From assembly GCA_009776675.1 (NCBI GenBank), contig WRNK01000015.1, positions 1 to 13,455 of the forward strand: a DNA stretch of 13,455 nt, given 5' to 3'. The first letter of the stretch is position 1; each line of letters opens with the position of its first letter. A program made the translations under genes and the position numbers. Below are positions 5,830-12,953 of this stretch, piece after piece. The notes below the pieces were generated by a model. It ran no database searches. It saw only the letters and a program-made list of their open reading frames with translations, and had not been told where the DNA came from. This DNA is from Methanimicrococcus sp. (GTDB taxonomy: Archaea; Halobacteriota; Methanosarcinia; Methanosarcinales; Methanosarcinaceae).

Positions 5830-6597
5830 TTAGTGGTGTTCTTCGCTGATTGTTTGAATAACAGGACCGCTGACTTCTTCTTTTCCGTCATAGAATATGG
5901 ACTTCCAATATCTGATGACTTTGGGATCGAATTCCAAAATCAAGACGTGGACAACTAGTTCTGCGATGAAGAAGTATGTCAAAGCCAAGTGAATCAAGCG
6001 AATAAACGCAAGATCGGACATATTAAAGAGCGGGGAAATCCAGCCAAAGATCTGTGTGATCCATACGGCGATTGGAAGTCCTAAGAGACCCCAGTCCACT
6101 TTGTAAAGAACAATGCCTGTTACAAAGATTAAGAAGATGCACATTCCTTCAAGAACGATAATAATCTTAAAGATCGGGTGAAGTTTTGTGACATAGTGGC
6201 CTGTTTTTGTGTTGTAAACAGTAAATTTCGGATAATCTGTCTGCTTTCCGAAGAAGTTTAAAATCATACCCTTCAAGCGGAGATAGTCATCTTTTCCGAA
6301 GATGTAGCTGTTTTTGAAGTGCATAATAATGCCTTTTATGCCGCCTTCAGCATAACCGTGGGAAATGATACCGTACGGCACCAAAAACCAGTTGGTTAAG
6401 ATTAAAACCGGAACCATAATCATGTGAATGACACGCGCACTGTGAAATGTCATGATCTCCCAGCGGAAGTAAATGGCAAGTCCTGTGAAGATGAGGAGCA
6501 ACATGGCAAGAGCGTGGAATGTGTGTGTCCAGCGCTCAATCCAACTGTAACGCTCAATCACTGTGCCGGTTTTTTCTTTCTTTGCATTTTCAGTCAA
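5830..6597 (-). CDS. vhtC: Cytochrome b subunit VhtC of methanophenazine-reducing hydrogenase (255 aa)
   Basis: VhtC takes electrons from the VhtG/VhtA dimer on the outer membrane face and reduces methanophenazine. Five hydrophobic segments are visible at about residues 27-44, 53-76, 142-165, 171-190 and 200-222. Histidines suited to b-haem binding are H25, H28, H58, H203 and H217. A hydrophilic loop of about 55 residues (85-140) separates helices 2 and 3, as in HupC/HyaC-type cytochromes. The start is a TTG at 6597. It lies nine bases after AAGGGGG, a ribosome binding site that overlaps the vhtA stop, and no in-frame ATG exists near the N-terminus. Thirteen bases separate it from vhtA, and a terminator follows directly, so it is the last gene of the operon. 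Confidence 0.94.
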   Translation of the reverse strand: MTENAKKEKTGTVIERYSWIERWTHTFHALAMLLLIFTGLAIYFRWEIMTFHSARVIHMIMVPVLILTNWFLVPYGIISHGYAEGGIKGIIMHFKNSYIFGKDDYLRLKGMILNFFGKQTDYPKFTVYNTKTGHYVTKLHPIFKIIIVLEGMCIFLIFVTGIVLYKVDWGLLGLPIAVWITQIFGWISPLFNMSDLAFIRLIHLALTYFFIAELVVHVLILEFDPKVIRYWKSIFYDGKEEVSGPVIQTISEEHH

Positions 6598-6610
6598 TCA
6601 AAAAACCCCC

Positions 6611-8398
6611 TTAGAGTAATTCATAAGTTCTGGGAGCGTGCTTTCCGGTGGCATCAATTGTGTGAACGGCACACGCAATGCACGGGTCGTAGGAACGGCC
6701 GACATGGAGAATGGCAACAGGATTGGTGAAATCAGCACCAAGGACATTGTCAATTCCGGAGATCGCATTGCCGACAAGGGCTTGTTCAACAGGGCTTGGA
6801 ATACCTTTTTCGTCACGCGGGCTTAAGTTCCAAGTACTTGGAACGATGGCTTGGTAGTTTGCGATTTTGCCGGAGCCGTTTGCAGAAACCCAGTGACCAA
6901 GGGCGCCGCGCGGTGCTTCCCAGATACCCATACCTTTGTTGTTTTTGGCAGCTTTTAAGTCGGGGCTTGTGTAGAATTTACCTTCTGTATCAATTTGTGT
7001 CAGCCAAACCGGAAGCTGGTGGGCTAAAATCGCTGTTTCCTGCATGCGGGCAAGTGTTCTTGTATAAACGTTTGCCGGGGACATGCCTGCTGCAGCATAA
7101 GCTTTGGCAACACCTGTGACTAACGGCTCTTTGGCAGCCAGCATACGAGACAATGGACCGACTTCAGCAGCAATGCCGTCATAGCGCGGTGCTTTTAACC
7201 AGCTGTATTTGGAGTCGATTTCTCCTTCGTAGTTGATCAAATCGGGTGCTACCGGATCTGTCACACCGATGTAGGGGTGTAAGGCATCGCCGTCATCCTT
7301 ATAGAAAGCGCACTTTGTACTTTCAGTGATTTTGTCGGTGTCCAAATCTTTGAATTCCAAATTGCCTGTGACAATACCGGAACTCCAGAAGCGCTCGCCT
7401 GTCGGGCTTTTTGGGTTGTAGCCGTCTTTGTAGGCATAGTAAGCACCATAAGATAAGAAACAAATCTTGCTTGGGTCGCTGTATCCGCCGATTTTGTCAA
7501 GTCTTAAGCTTGCCGGAAGACCGAGAATCTTTTCGCCGATCAATTCAGAACCGAATGCTGCAAAGAATTCAACATCTTTCCAGCCGTTTGCTCTGGAAAA
7601 GTCGTTGTTCTTTGTGTTGCTGATTAAGTTTGAAAGGTGATCTGTCACGAATTTAACGGCAGCATCCGGAGATGAGGCGTTTGCCGTTCCTGCAATCCAG
7701 TCATCTAATGGAACACCAAGAGTGTAATTTCGAACAAATTGCATGACTTTTAAGTACTGTGCACCTGCTTTTGCAATATCGGCAACAGTGGGCTGGCATG
7801 TGACACCGCCGACACAAGTTGCGACTTGGTGGGGCATTTTGCCGCCGAAAAGGGCAATAATTTCCTGAAGTCTCTTTTTCTCAGGGATAGCGTTTAAGTA
7901 ACCGCTGCCGACCGGAACGGCTTTGCCGTCGATCTTGTAGCTGATTGGCGCAAATCTGCCGAGGAGTTCATTCCAAATGGCTTCACCGGTAGCGCCCAAA
8001 CCGAGTTGGGTGCTTGTCAAGACGTCTTTGTATCTGGGATTTGCCAAGTCGGGGCCTGCCAAAACATAAATGTGCGTGGCGTGGCTTGCAACCATGTTTA
8101 CTGCCTGAATAAAGTTTCTGACGGCAAGAGCGTCTTTTGGAATGCTTTCTGCGACATTGTAAAGGTCATCAAGAGAATTCGTAGAGGTCATTGAATGTGA
8201 AATCGGGCAAACGCCACAAATTCTGGCAACGTGCTGTGGTGCATCTCTTGGGTCTTTGCCTTGAAGCATGCGTTCAAAACCACGGAAAAGCATACCGCCG
8301 CTTTGTGCAGAAGTGATAATACCGCTGCTGTCAACTTCAGCAGAAACTCTCATGTGTCCTTCAATTCTTGTTAACGGATCAACTGTAACTTTAACCAT
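6611..8398 (-). CDS. vhtA: [NiFe]-hydrogenase large subunit VhtA (595 aa)
   Basis: VhtA is the catalytic subunit that splits H2. The N-terminus [13 protein letters not shown] is typical. The nickel ligands are C61 and C64 ([11 protein letters not shown]) and the DPCIACAVH motif at residues 571-579. VhtD should cut after H579, freeing the 16-residue tail [16 protein letters not shown]; the tail shows the enzyme needs the full maturation pathway encoded on both sides. Length fits the group 1 uptake hydrogenases. It has no signal peptide of its own and would cross the membrane by riding with VhtG through the Tat system. The gene starts six bases after vhtG and has the ribosome binding site GGAGTGA within the end of vhtG. 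All active-site residues I can identify are present. Confidence 0.97.
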   Translation of the reverse strand: MVKVTVDPLTRIEGHMRVSAEVDSSGIITSAQSGGMLFRGFERMLQGKDPRDAPQHVARICGVCPISHSMTSTNSLDDLYNVAESIPKDALAVRNFIQAVNMVASHATHIYVLAGPDLANPRYKDVLTSTQLGLGATGEAIWNELLGRFAPISYKIDGKAVPVGSGYLNAIPEKKRLQEIIALFGGKMPHQVATCVGGVTCQPTVADIAKAGAQYLKVMQFVRNYTLGVPLDDWIAGTANASSPDAAVKFVTDHLSNLISNTKNNDFSRANGWKDVEFFAAFGSELIGEKILGLPASLRLDKIGGYSDPSKICFLSYGAYYAYKDGYNPKSPTGERFWSSGIVTGNLEFKDLDTDKITESTKCAFYKDDGDALHPYIGVTDPVAPDLINYEGEIDSKYSWLKAPRYDGIAAEVGPLSRMLAAKEPLVTGVAKAYAAAGMSPANVYTRTLARMQETAILAHQLPVWLTQIDTEGKFYTSPDLKAAKNNKGMGIWEAPRGALGHWVSANGSGKIANYQAIVPSTWNLSPRDEKGIPSPVEQALVGNAISGIDNVLGADFTNPVAILHVGRSYDPCIACAVHTIDATGKHAPRTYELL

Positions 8399-8404
8399 TT
8401 TTCA

Positions 8405-9556
8405 TCACTCCTTCTTCATTCTGCGAACAGCATGCACACCGGCTGCAACAACGGCAGCACCGATTGCTAAAGTTGCAACGACTCCGATGTTGGCGCCAAA
8501 CAAAATGCCGGCACGTTCTTTTTCTTCATAATATGGCATTGAACCGTTTGGAAAAGTGGGTTCGACACAAGCAATACATGGACCGCCGGCTTGCATACAA
8601 AGGCTTGTTCCGTTGTTCCATTTTCTTAAAGCGCAGTCTGCATGGACATAGGGTGCTTTGCAGCCGACTTTCCAGAGACAGCCGCCTTCACCAATCTTTT
8701 TGTCAAGGACGCCGCGGTCATAGTAGCCTCGGCGCGGGCAGTTGTCGTGAAGTGTTGCGTTTGGCGGATAAAAAACTTTCATTCTGCCGTCGGCATCTAA
8801 ATAATCGGCAATGTCGTTCAAATTAATTTTTCCTAAAAGAATTGCTGCGACAGTCAAGAAGAACCAGTCAGGGTGTGACGGACAGCCCGGAAGGTTAATG
8901 CATGGTTTGTTGATTCCCAAAATCTGCAGCATTCCTCCCTTTCTGTCGGTTTCTGTTTGATTCACACCGCGGAAGTCACAATAGTCTCGGGTCTCCGAAT
9001 CTGTGATTGTGATGCCGCCATATGTTGCGCAAGTGCCTAATGCGATAATGGCAGTTGCATTTTCGGCTGCTTTTTTGAAAATATCTTTGAAAGTGTGGCC
9101 GCCATACATACATACTTTTCCGGTACCTACGGGACCGTTGCCGATGGAACCTTCAACGACTAAAATATAGTCGCCTGAACTGACCAAGTCTTCGAGTAAA
9201 ATTTCAGCATTTAAATCGGAAGTGTTGACTAATTTTCCGTCAATAAAAATACCCTGTTGAGCCAAAAGTGTTTCATGGTAAACCAAGCTGATGTTCAATT
9301 CGCGGAGTGCGTCTGCAAATTCAGGTGCACTGGAATTTAATGCAGCTTCTGAACATCCTGTACATTCTGCGCCGTGAAGCCACAAAACTTTTGTTTGGTC
9401 TTGGAAAGACAAAGCTTGTGCAAGCTGAGTTCCATACATTGAAACAAAAGATGTTGCTCCGAGGGCGGCAACCGCCTTTAAGAATGTGCGGCGGTCAACC
9501 TTGAGAATATCAAGATTTTTGAATTGTTCGATAACATTTAATTTTTCACTAGCCAT
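8405..9556 (-). CDS. vhtG: [NiFe]-hydrogenase small subunit VhtG with Tat signal (383 aa)
   Basis: VhtG carries three iron-sulfur clusters that conduct electrons from VhtA to the cytochrome VhtC. A Tat signal is clear: DRRTFLKAVAALG with the twin arginines at 22-23, a hydrophobic run, and a likely cleavage near QAL (about residue 49). Cluster ligands are seen at C65 and C68 (GAECTGCSE), in GTCATYGG, in NLPGCPSHPDW, and in a Cys-rich C-terminal third (CLWKVGCK, ADCALRKWN, GPCIACVEP). A membrane anchor of about 24 hydrophobic residues lies near the C-terminus (ANIGVVATLAIGAAVVAAG) and is followed by RRMKKE. It is the first gene of the vhtGAC operon, behind a clear TATA box. A weak GAGGG precedes the ATG. 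Confidence 0.96.
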   Translation of the reverse strand: MASEKLNVIEQFKNLDILKVDRRTFLKAVAALGATSFVSMYGTQLAQALSFQDQTKVLWLHGAECTGCSEAALNSSAPEFADALRELNISLVYHETLLAQQGIFIDGKLVNTSDLNAEILLEDLVSSGDYILVVEGSIGNGPVGTGKVCMYGGHTFKDIFKKAAENATAIIALGTCATYGGITITDSETRDYCDFRGVNQTETDRKGGMLQILGINKPCINLPGCPSHPDWFFLTVAAILLGKINLNDIADYLDADGRMKVFYPPNATLHDNCPRRGYYDRGVLDKKIGEGGCLWKVGCKAPYVHADCALRKWNNGTSLCMQAGGPCIACVEPTFPNGSMPYYEEKERAGILFGANIGVVATLAIGAAVVAAGVHAVRRMKKE

Positions 9557-9604
9557 TAGAAAACCCTCTACTGTTTGCTATTAAATAGTAGCGTAGTTCC
9601 TATA

Positions 9605-9633
9605 TTCCACTGCCCTATATAAAAGTTTTCCAC
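9605..9633 (-). promoter_or_regulatory. vhtGAC promoter with TATA box and flanking GTGGAA repeats
   Basis: On the minus strand CTTTTATATA (9625-9616) is a good archaeal TATA box about 60 bases before the vhtG ATG, preceded by purine-rich GGAAAA as a possible BRE. GTGGAA occurs on the same strand on each side of it (9633-9628 and 9610-9605, 23 bases apart), and once on the opposite strand at 9653-9658. The repeats could be a regulator site controlling hydrogenase expression, but that is inference. Confidence 0.55.
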
Positions 9634-9658
9634 TTCTGTAATTATAATACATGTGGAA

Positions 9659-10005
9659 TTGAATGAAATAAATGAAAAATAACGGACAGGAAAAAAGAAA
9701 ACAAAAATAAGATTGATAAACTGATTTGATTCAAAATCAAAAAAAATTGATTCAAAAAATTTTTCGGAAAATTTTCTAAAAAAATGATGAAACGTGATAA
9801 TTTATATGCGCTTAAACTGTTTCAAAGTTAACATATATAAAATCGTTTGGGTCTGAACACACTTCATTTTTAATTTAAATATAAAAAGAATGGCTTGAAC
9901 AAGGTTCTATAAAAAGATGTCAGATTTTTTTAAAAACGTCACAGATTTATAGTTATTAACGGCTGTATGTATTGTTTTTTACGTCATAAAAACGATTAAA
10001 TTATG
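9659..10005. other. AT-rich intergenic region without a gene
   Basis: I find no convincing coding frame here. It holds a direct repeat TTGATTCAAAA (9727-9737 and 9748-9758) and a perfect AAAATTTT-TCGG-AAAATTTT palindrome around 9755-9774. It separates the vht operon from the rightward nuclease gene and carries the likely promoter of the latter. Confidence 0.5.
9834..9842 (+). promoter_or_regulatory. Possible TATA box for the DUF1016 nuclease gene
   Basis: TATATAAAA lies about 200 bases before the ATG at 10045. If used, the transcript would have a long leader of about 175 bases that includes the palindrome at 10006-10029. Other AT-rich elements nearer the gene (for example TTTATAGTTATT near 9947) could serve instead. 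Confidence 0.35.
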
Positions 10006-10029
10006 ATTGTTGCCGCGTGCGGCAACAAT
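10006..10029. promoter_or_regulatory. Perfect GC-rich palindrome before the nuclease gene
   Basis: ATTGTTGCCGC and GCGGCAACAAT form an 11-base perfect inverted repeat around GT. It ends one base before the AAAAGGAGC ribosome binding site. In RNA it would form a tight hairpin that may limit ribosome access. In DNA it could be an operator for self-regulation or the end of an inserted element. No T-run follows, so it is not a terminator. Confidence 0.65.
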
Positions 10030-10044
10030 TAAAAGGAGCTTGTT

Positions 10045-10980
10045 ATGAGCGATCTACAAAACACAAACACAGTTTTCTATAACGATATGAAGGAAATTAT
10101 CCTTAATGCACGCAGTAATGCTGTCCATAGTGTCGAATATACGCGAATGATGATGTATTGGCACTTAGGGGAGCGTATCTTCATAGAGGAACAACGCGGA
10201 CAAGATCGTGCAGAGTACGGCGAATATTTAATCAAAAATTTATCAAAAGAACTTGAAAATGAATTTGGCAGCGGATTTACACATACTCAATTGACGCGAG
10301 CGAGGAAATTTTACCGTTTGTACAAAGATGCATCCAAGGTGCACTCACAACTGAATTGGTCGCAATATCGTATGTTAATTGCCATTGAAGATGATGACAA
10401 GCGCGAATATTACGAACTTGAAGCATCGAACCATGCTTGGACAGGACGTGAGATGGAACGCCAAATTAATTCGCTTTTATATGAGCGGTTGCTGATGAGC
10501 AACGACAAGGAGGATGTGCTTGCCGTTGCACGCAAAGAGCGCATCCCCGAAAAACCGTCCGAAATCATCAAAGATCCGATGTATTTGGAATTCCTTGGAT
10601 TAAAACGTGAAGCGAAGTATTACGAAAAGGACGTGGAATCCGTGCTGATAAAGCATTTACAGGAATTTTTACTTGAACTCGGAAGCGGTTTCACCTTCGC
10701 TGCGCGTCAAAAACGTATTCTGCTTGAGGATGATGAATTTTTTATAGATTTGGTTTTCTATAACCGTCTGCTCCGCTGTTTTGTGGTCGTAGAGATAAAA
10801 ACCCATAAACTTACCCATGAGGATTTGGGGCAATTGCAGATGTATGTTAATTATATCGACCGCTTCGAAAAACTGCCGGACGAAAACCCGACTGTCGGGA
10901 TAGTGCTCTGTACGATGAAGAACGACTTGGTGGCTAAAATCACCTTGCCAAAAGATAACGTGCACATTCTGACGAGTTAA
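10045..10980 (+). CDS. DUF1016/YhcG-type PDDEXK nuclease, truncated by a stop codon (311 aa)
   Basis: The N-terminal part is helical (about residues 10-150; RMMMYWHLGERI, TQLTRARKFYRLY, LNWSQYRMLIAI) and matches the DUF1016 N-terminal domain. Residues 175-305 form a PDDEXK nuclease fold with D235 (FFIDLVFYN), E250-x-K252 (VVVEIKTH) and Q263 (LGQLQMYVN). Family members are predicted DNA nucleases often found in accessory or mobile DNA; the substrate is unknown. The ATG at 10045 has a strong AAAAGGAGC site. The frame stops at TAA (10978-10980) after VHILTS, yet the next 30 codons read YQLYLPSENDLVEEVKKLL and onward to a TGA at 11071-11073, which looks like the family's usual tail. The nuclease core is intact, so the product may work or may be decaying. 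It lies between the divergent vht and hyp operons and has no evident link to either. Confidence 0.85.
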   Translation: MSDLQNTNTVFYNDMKEIILNARSNAVHSVEYTRMMMYWHLGERIFIEEQRGQDRAEYGEYLIKNLSKELENEFGSGFTHTQLTRARKFYRLYKDASKVHSQLNWSQYRMLIAIEDDDKREYYELEASNHAWTGREMERQINSLLYERLLMSNDKEDVLAVARKERIPEKPSEIIKDPMYLEFLGLKREAKYYEKDVESVLIKHLQEFLLELGSGFTFAARQKRILLEDDEFFIDLVFYNRLLRCFVVVEIKTHKLTHEDLGQLQMYVNYIDRFEKLPDENPTVGIVLCTMKNDLVAKITLPKDNVHILTS

Positions 10981-11073
10981 TATCAACTCTATCTGCCGTC
11001 TGAGAATGATCTGGTTGAAGAAGTCAAGAAGTTACTTAACGATGTGAAAGAAGGCAATGGTTTTGCAATATGA
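10981..11073 (+). pseudogene. Cut-off C-terminal tail of the DUF1016 nuclease
   Basis: Directly after the TAA and in the same frame, the DNA encodes YQLYLPSENDLVEEVKK and then LLNDVKEGNGFAI before TGA. I recognise YQLYLP followed by an acidic helix as the normal ending of this family. A single substitution (for example AAA to TAA) would account for the break. No start codon or ribosome binding site suggests separate translation. Confidence 0.7.
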
Positions 11074-11128
11074 TGGGAATTTAAATCCTTAACTGAAAAT
11101 ATTTTCGTTTAATCCGGATAAACACATC

Positions 11129-11139
11129 TTATTATATAG
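11129..11139 (+). promoter_or_regulatory. TATA box for hypCDAB
   Basis: TTATTATATAG lies about 55 bases before the hypC ATG, so transcription would start near 11160 with a leader of about 30 bases. This is the only good promoter candidate between the nuclease remnant and hypC. Confidence 0.5.
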
Positions 11140-11188
11140 GATGAAAGAAACGATAATAAAAATCAATTCAACAATTAGAGGTAAAAAA

Positions 11189-11425
11189 ATGTGTATTGCA
11201 ATACCCGGAAAAATATCCAAAATTCTTTCTGAAAACCAAGCGGAGGTGGATTTTGGCGGTGTTTTTCGAGAAGTGAATCTGGATTTGCTTGGCGGAACTT
11301 CTGAAATTAATATCGGGGATTATGTCTTAGTCCATGTCGGCTATGTGATTTCTGTGATTACGGAAGAAGAAGCGCGCCTGACCACAGAGGCTTTTGAAGA
11401 AATTTTAGCCGCAAATGAAGAATAA
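11189..11425 (+). CDS. hypC: HypC, hydrogenase maturation chaperone (78 aa)
   Basis: HypC is a small OB-fold chaperone that works with HypD to assemble the Fe(CN)2CO group and carries it to the large subunit. The N-terminus MCIAIPGKI contains the essential Cys2, which is exposed after Met removal. The chosen start is therefore the ATG at 11189, behind GAGGT, rather than an upstream in-frame ATG at 11141 that would bury this cysteine. The strands VDFGGVFREVNL and GDYVLVHVGYVISVI are typical, as is the acidic C-terminal helix. Length is normal. It is the first gene of a rightward hypC-D-A-B operon, with 15 bases to hypD. The likely client here is VhtA, although other hydrogenases in the cell could share it. 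Confidence 0.95.
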   Translation: MCIAIPGKISKILSENQAEVDFGGVFREVNLDLLGGTSEINIGDYVLVHVGYVISVITEEEARLTTEAFEEILAANEE

Positions 11426-11440
11426 GAATAATAAAGAGAG

Positions 11441-12544
11441 GTGATTTTCATTTCAAAAACCGATCCGTTTTTAAAAAATCCGGTTGAAGTCCAAAAAAAG
11501 TTGGTCGAAAGCATTGCTGCAAATCCGAAAAAGGCGAGGCTGATGCACATCTGCGGCACACACGAGCGGACGATCGCAAAATACGGCATCCGAAGTCTAT
11601 TGCCGCCGGAAATAGAGGTTCTCAGCGGCCCCGGATGCCCTGTTTGCGTCACGCCGGATGATGACATTGATACCGCCATTCTTTTGGCAAAAAAAGGGCT
11701 GACGATGATCACATTTGGAGACATGCTCCGCGTTCCCGGAACAGAAGGAAGCCTTTTTGACGCACGCGCCGACGGTGCAGATGTGCGTATGGTTTATTCC
11801 ATTGATGATGCCATTAAAATGGCACGGGAAAACCCGAATAAAGAATTTGTCTTCTTCTCAATCGGTTTTGAAACAACCATCCCGACAACAGCCGCCGCCG
11901 TTTTAAGAGGCCTGCCCCCCAACTTTTCAATATTCACATCCCTCAAATTAACGCCGCCTGCCATTGACTTATTGATTCAAGACATCAACGTCGATGCATT
12001 TATCGCACCCGGACACGTTTCCGTGATTACGGGAACGCAGTCTTTCCAAAGCTTTGAAAAATTAGGCTATCCGGTTGTTGTTGCCGGATTTGAATCTTAT
12101 GATATTTTACTTGGCATCCAATTGCTTCAAAACCAACTCAAAGCCGGCATTGCAAAAGTTGAAAACGCATATCCGCGTGCCGTAAAGCCGGAAGGAAATC
12201 AGATTGCCCTTAAAATGATGGAGGACGTTTTTGACAAAACCGATTCCGAATGGCGCGGTCTTGGAATGATTCCCGATTCGGGATTGAAGCTAAAAGACAA
12301 ATATGATGATTGCAATGCCGCCCTAAAGTACAAAGAATTGTACGCCGCCGATTTGGAAAAATTAAGAGAAATACGGCAAAAGAAAAAGAAAAACTGCATT
12401 TGTGCCGCCATCCTTACCGGAAAAGCAACGCCTGCCGATTGCCCGATGTTTGGAAAAACCTGCCAGCCGCTGAGTCCGATCGGACCGTGCATGGTGAGTG
12501 ATGAAGGAATGTGCCACAGCTGGTACAAATACTGCCGAGACTGA
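11441..12544 (+). CDS. hypD: HypD, Fe(CN)2CO assembly scaffold (367 aa)
   Basis: HypD is an iron-sulfur protein that holds the iron while CN and CO ligands are attached, in complex with HypC. Conserved elements are MHICGTHERT (C38), GPGCPVCVTP (C66, C69), SIGFETTIPT, APGHVSVITG, VVVAGFESYDIL and PEGNQIA. The C-terminal [4Fe-4S] site lies in CICAAILTGKATPADCPMF, with further cysteines at GKTCQP, GPCMVS and GMCHSWY. Length is normal. The start is uncertain. GTG at 11441 is the nearest standard start, but it lies inside a strong GAGGTGA ribosome binding sequence that would best serve an ATT at 11450, giving a protein three residues shorter. The gene is co-transcribed with hypC before it and hypA, ten bases after it. 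Confidence 0.95.
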   Translation: MIFISKTDPFLKNPVEVQKKLVESIAANPKKARLMHICGTHERTIAKYGIRSLLPPEIEVLSGPGCPVCVTPDDDIDTAILLAKKGLTMITFGDMLRVPGTEGSLFDARADGADVRMVYSIDDAIKMARENPNKEFVFFSIGFETTIPTTAAAVLRGLPPNFSIFTSLKLTPPAIDLLIQDINVDAFIAPGHVSVITGTQSFQSFEKLGYPVVVAGFESYDILLGIQLLQNQLKAGIAKVENAYPRAVKPEGNQIALKMMEDVFDKTDSEWRGLGMIPDSGLKLKDKYDDCNAALKYKELYAADLEKLREIRQKKKKNCICAAILTGKATPADCPMFGKTCQPLSPIGPCMVSDEGMCHSWYKYCRD

Positions 12545-12554
12545 GAGGAAAAAT

Positions 12555-12920
12555 ATGCACGAGTATTCACTGGCAATCGGTCTGATGGAAAGTGTTTTGG
12601 GCGCCGCGGAGGAGAATAACGCAGCAGTCGTCAATCACATTCACATCAAGGTCGGAAAAATGGCGCACGTCAACCCGATGCAGCTTGAGTTTTGTTTAAA
12701 ATCGCTCAGTGATGAAACAATCGCAAAAGACGCCTCCTATACGTTTGAAATCGTGGATCCCGACATAAAATGTGAATGCGGCTACTTTGGAAAAGCCGAA
12801 AAATTTGAAGAAAAAGACATGCTGGATTATCTGGTTTCCCTTTTCTGTCCGAAATGCGGGAAAAATGCGGAAACAATCGGCGGTACGGATTTATCTGTCG
12901 AATCCATAGATATTGATTAA
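12555..12920 (+). CDS. hypA: HypA, nickel-insertion metallochaperone (121 aa)
   Basis: HypA binds nickel and delivers it with HypB to the large subunit. The N-terminus MHEYSLAIGLMESV supplies the nickel-binding His2, which fixes the start at the ATG 12555, preceded by GAGAGGA. A zinc site is formed by C73 and C75 (IKCECGYFG) and by C98 and C101 (FCPKCGK). The first pair has one residue between the cysteines rather than the two usual in bacterial HypA. The length is a few residues above the common 113-120. It starts ten bases after hypD and is followed 33 bases later by hypB, matching the functional pairing of the two proteins. Confidence 0.95.
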   Translation: MHEYSLAIGLMESVLGAAEENNAAVVNHIHIKVGKMAHVNPMQLEFCLKSLSDETIAKDASYTFEIVDPDIKCECGYFGKAEKFEEKDMLDYLVSLFCPKCGKNAETIGGTDLSVESIDID

Positions 12921-12953
12921 TAAAATGATGAAAAAGGAAATGGAGAAAAATAA

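Noticed and set aside
9700..9790. A-rich tracts and short repeats as an origin or CRISPR leader
   Set aside because: There are no regularly spaced repeats, no replication gene and no cas gene nearby; the pattern fits AT-rich intergenic DNA.
10006..10029. Palindrome as a transcription terminator
   Set aside because: No T-run follows, and it lies immediately before the ribosome binding site of the nuclease gene.
10978..10980. Pyrrolysine or other recoding at the nuclease stop
   Set aside because: Pyrrolysine uses UAG; this codon is UAA. No recoding signal is evident, so a nonsense mutation is simpler.
11141..11188. Upstream in-frame ATG giving a 94-residue HypC
   Set aside because: HypC needs cysteine directly after the initiator Met, and the ATG at 11189 has its own GAGGT site.
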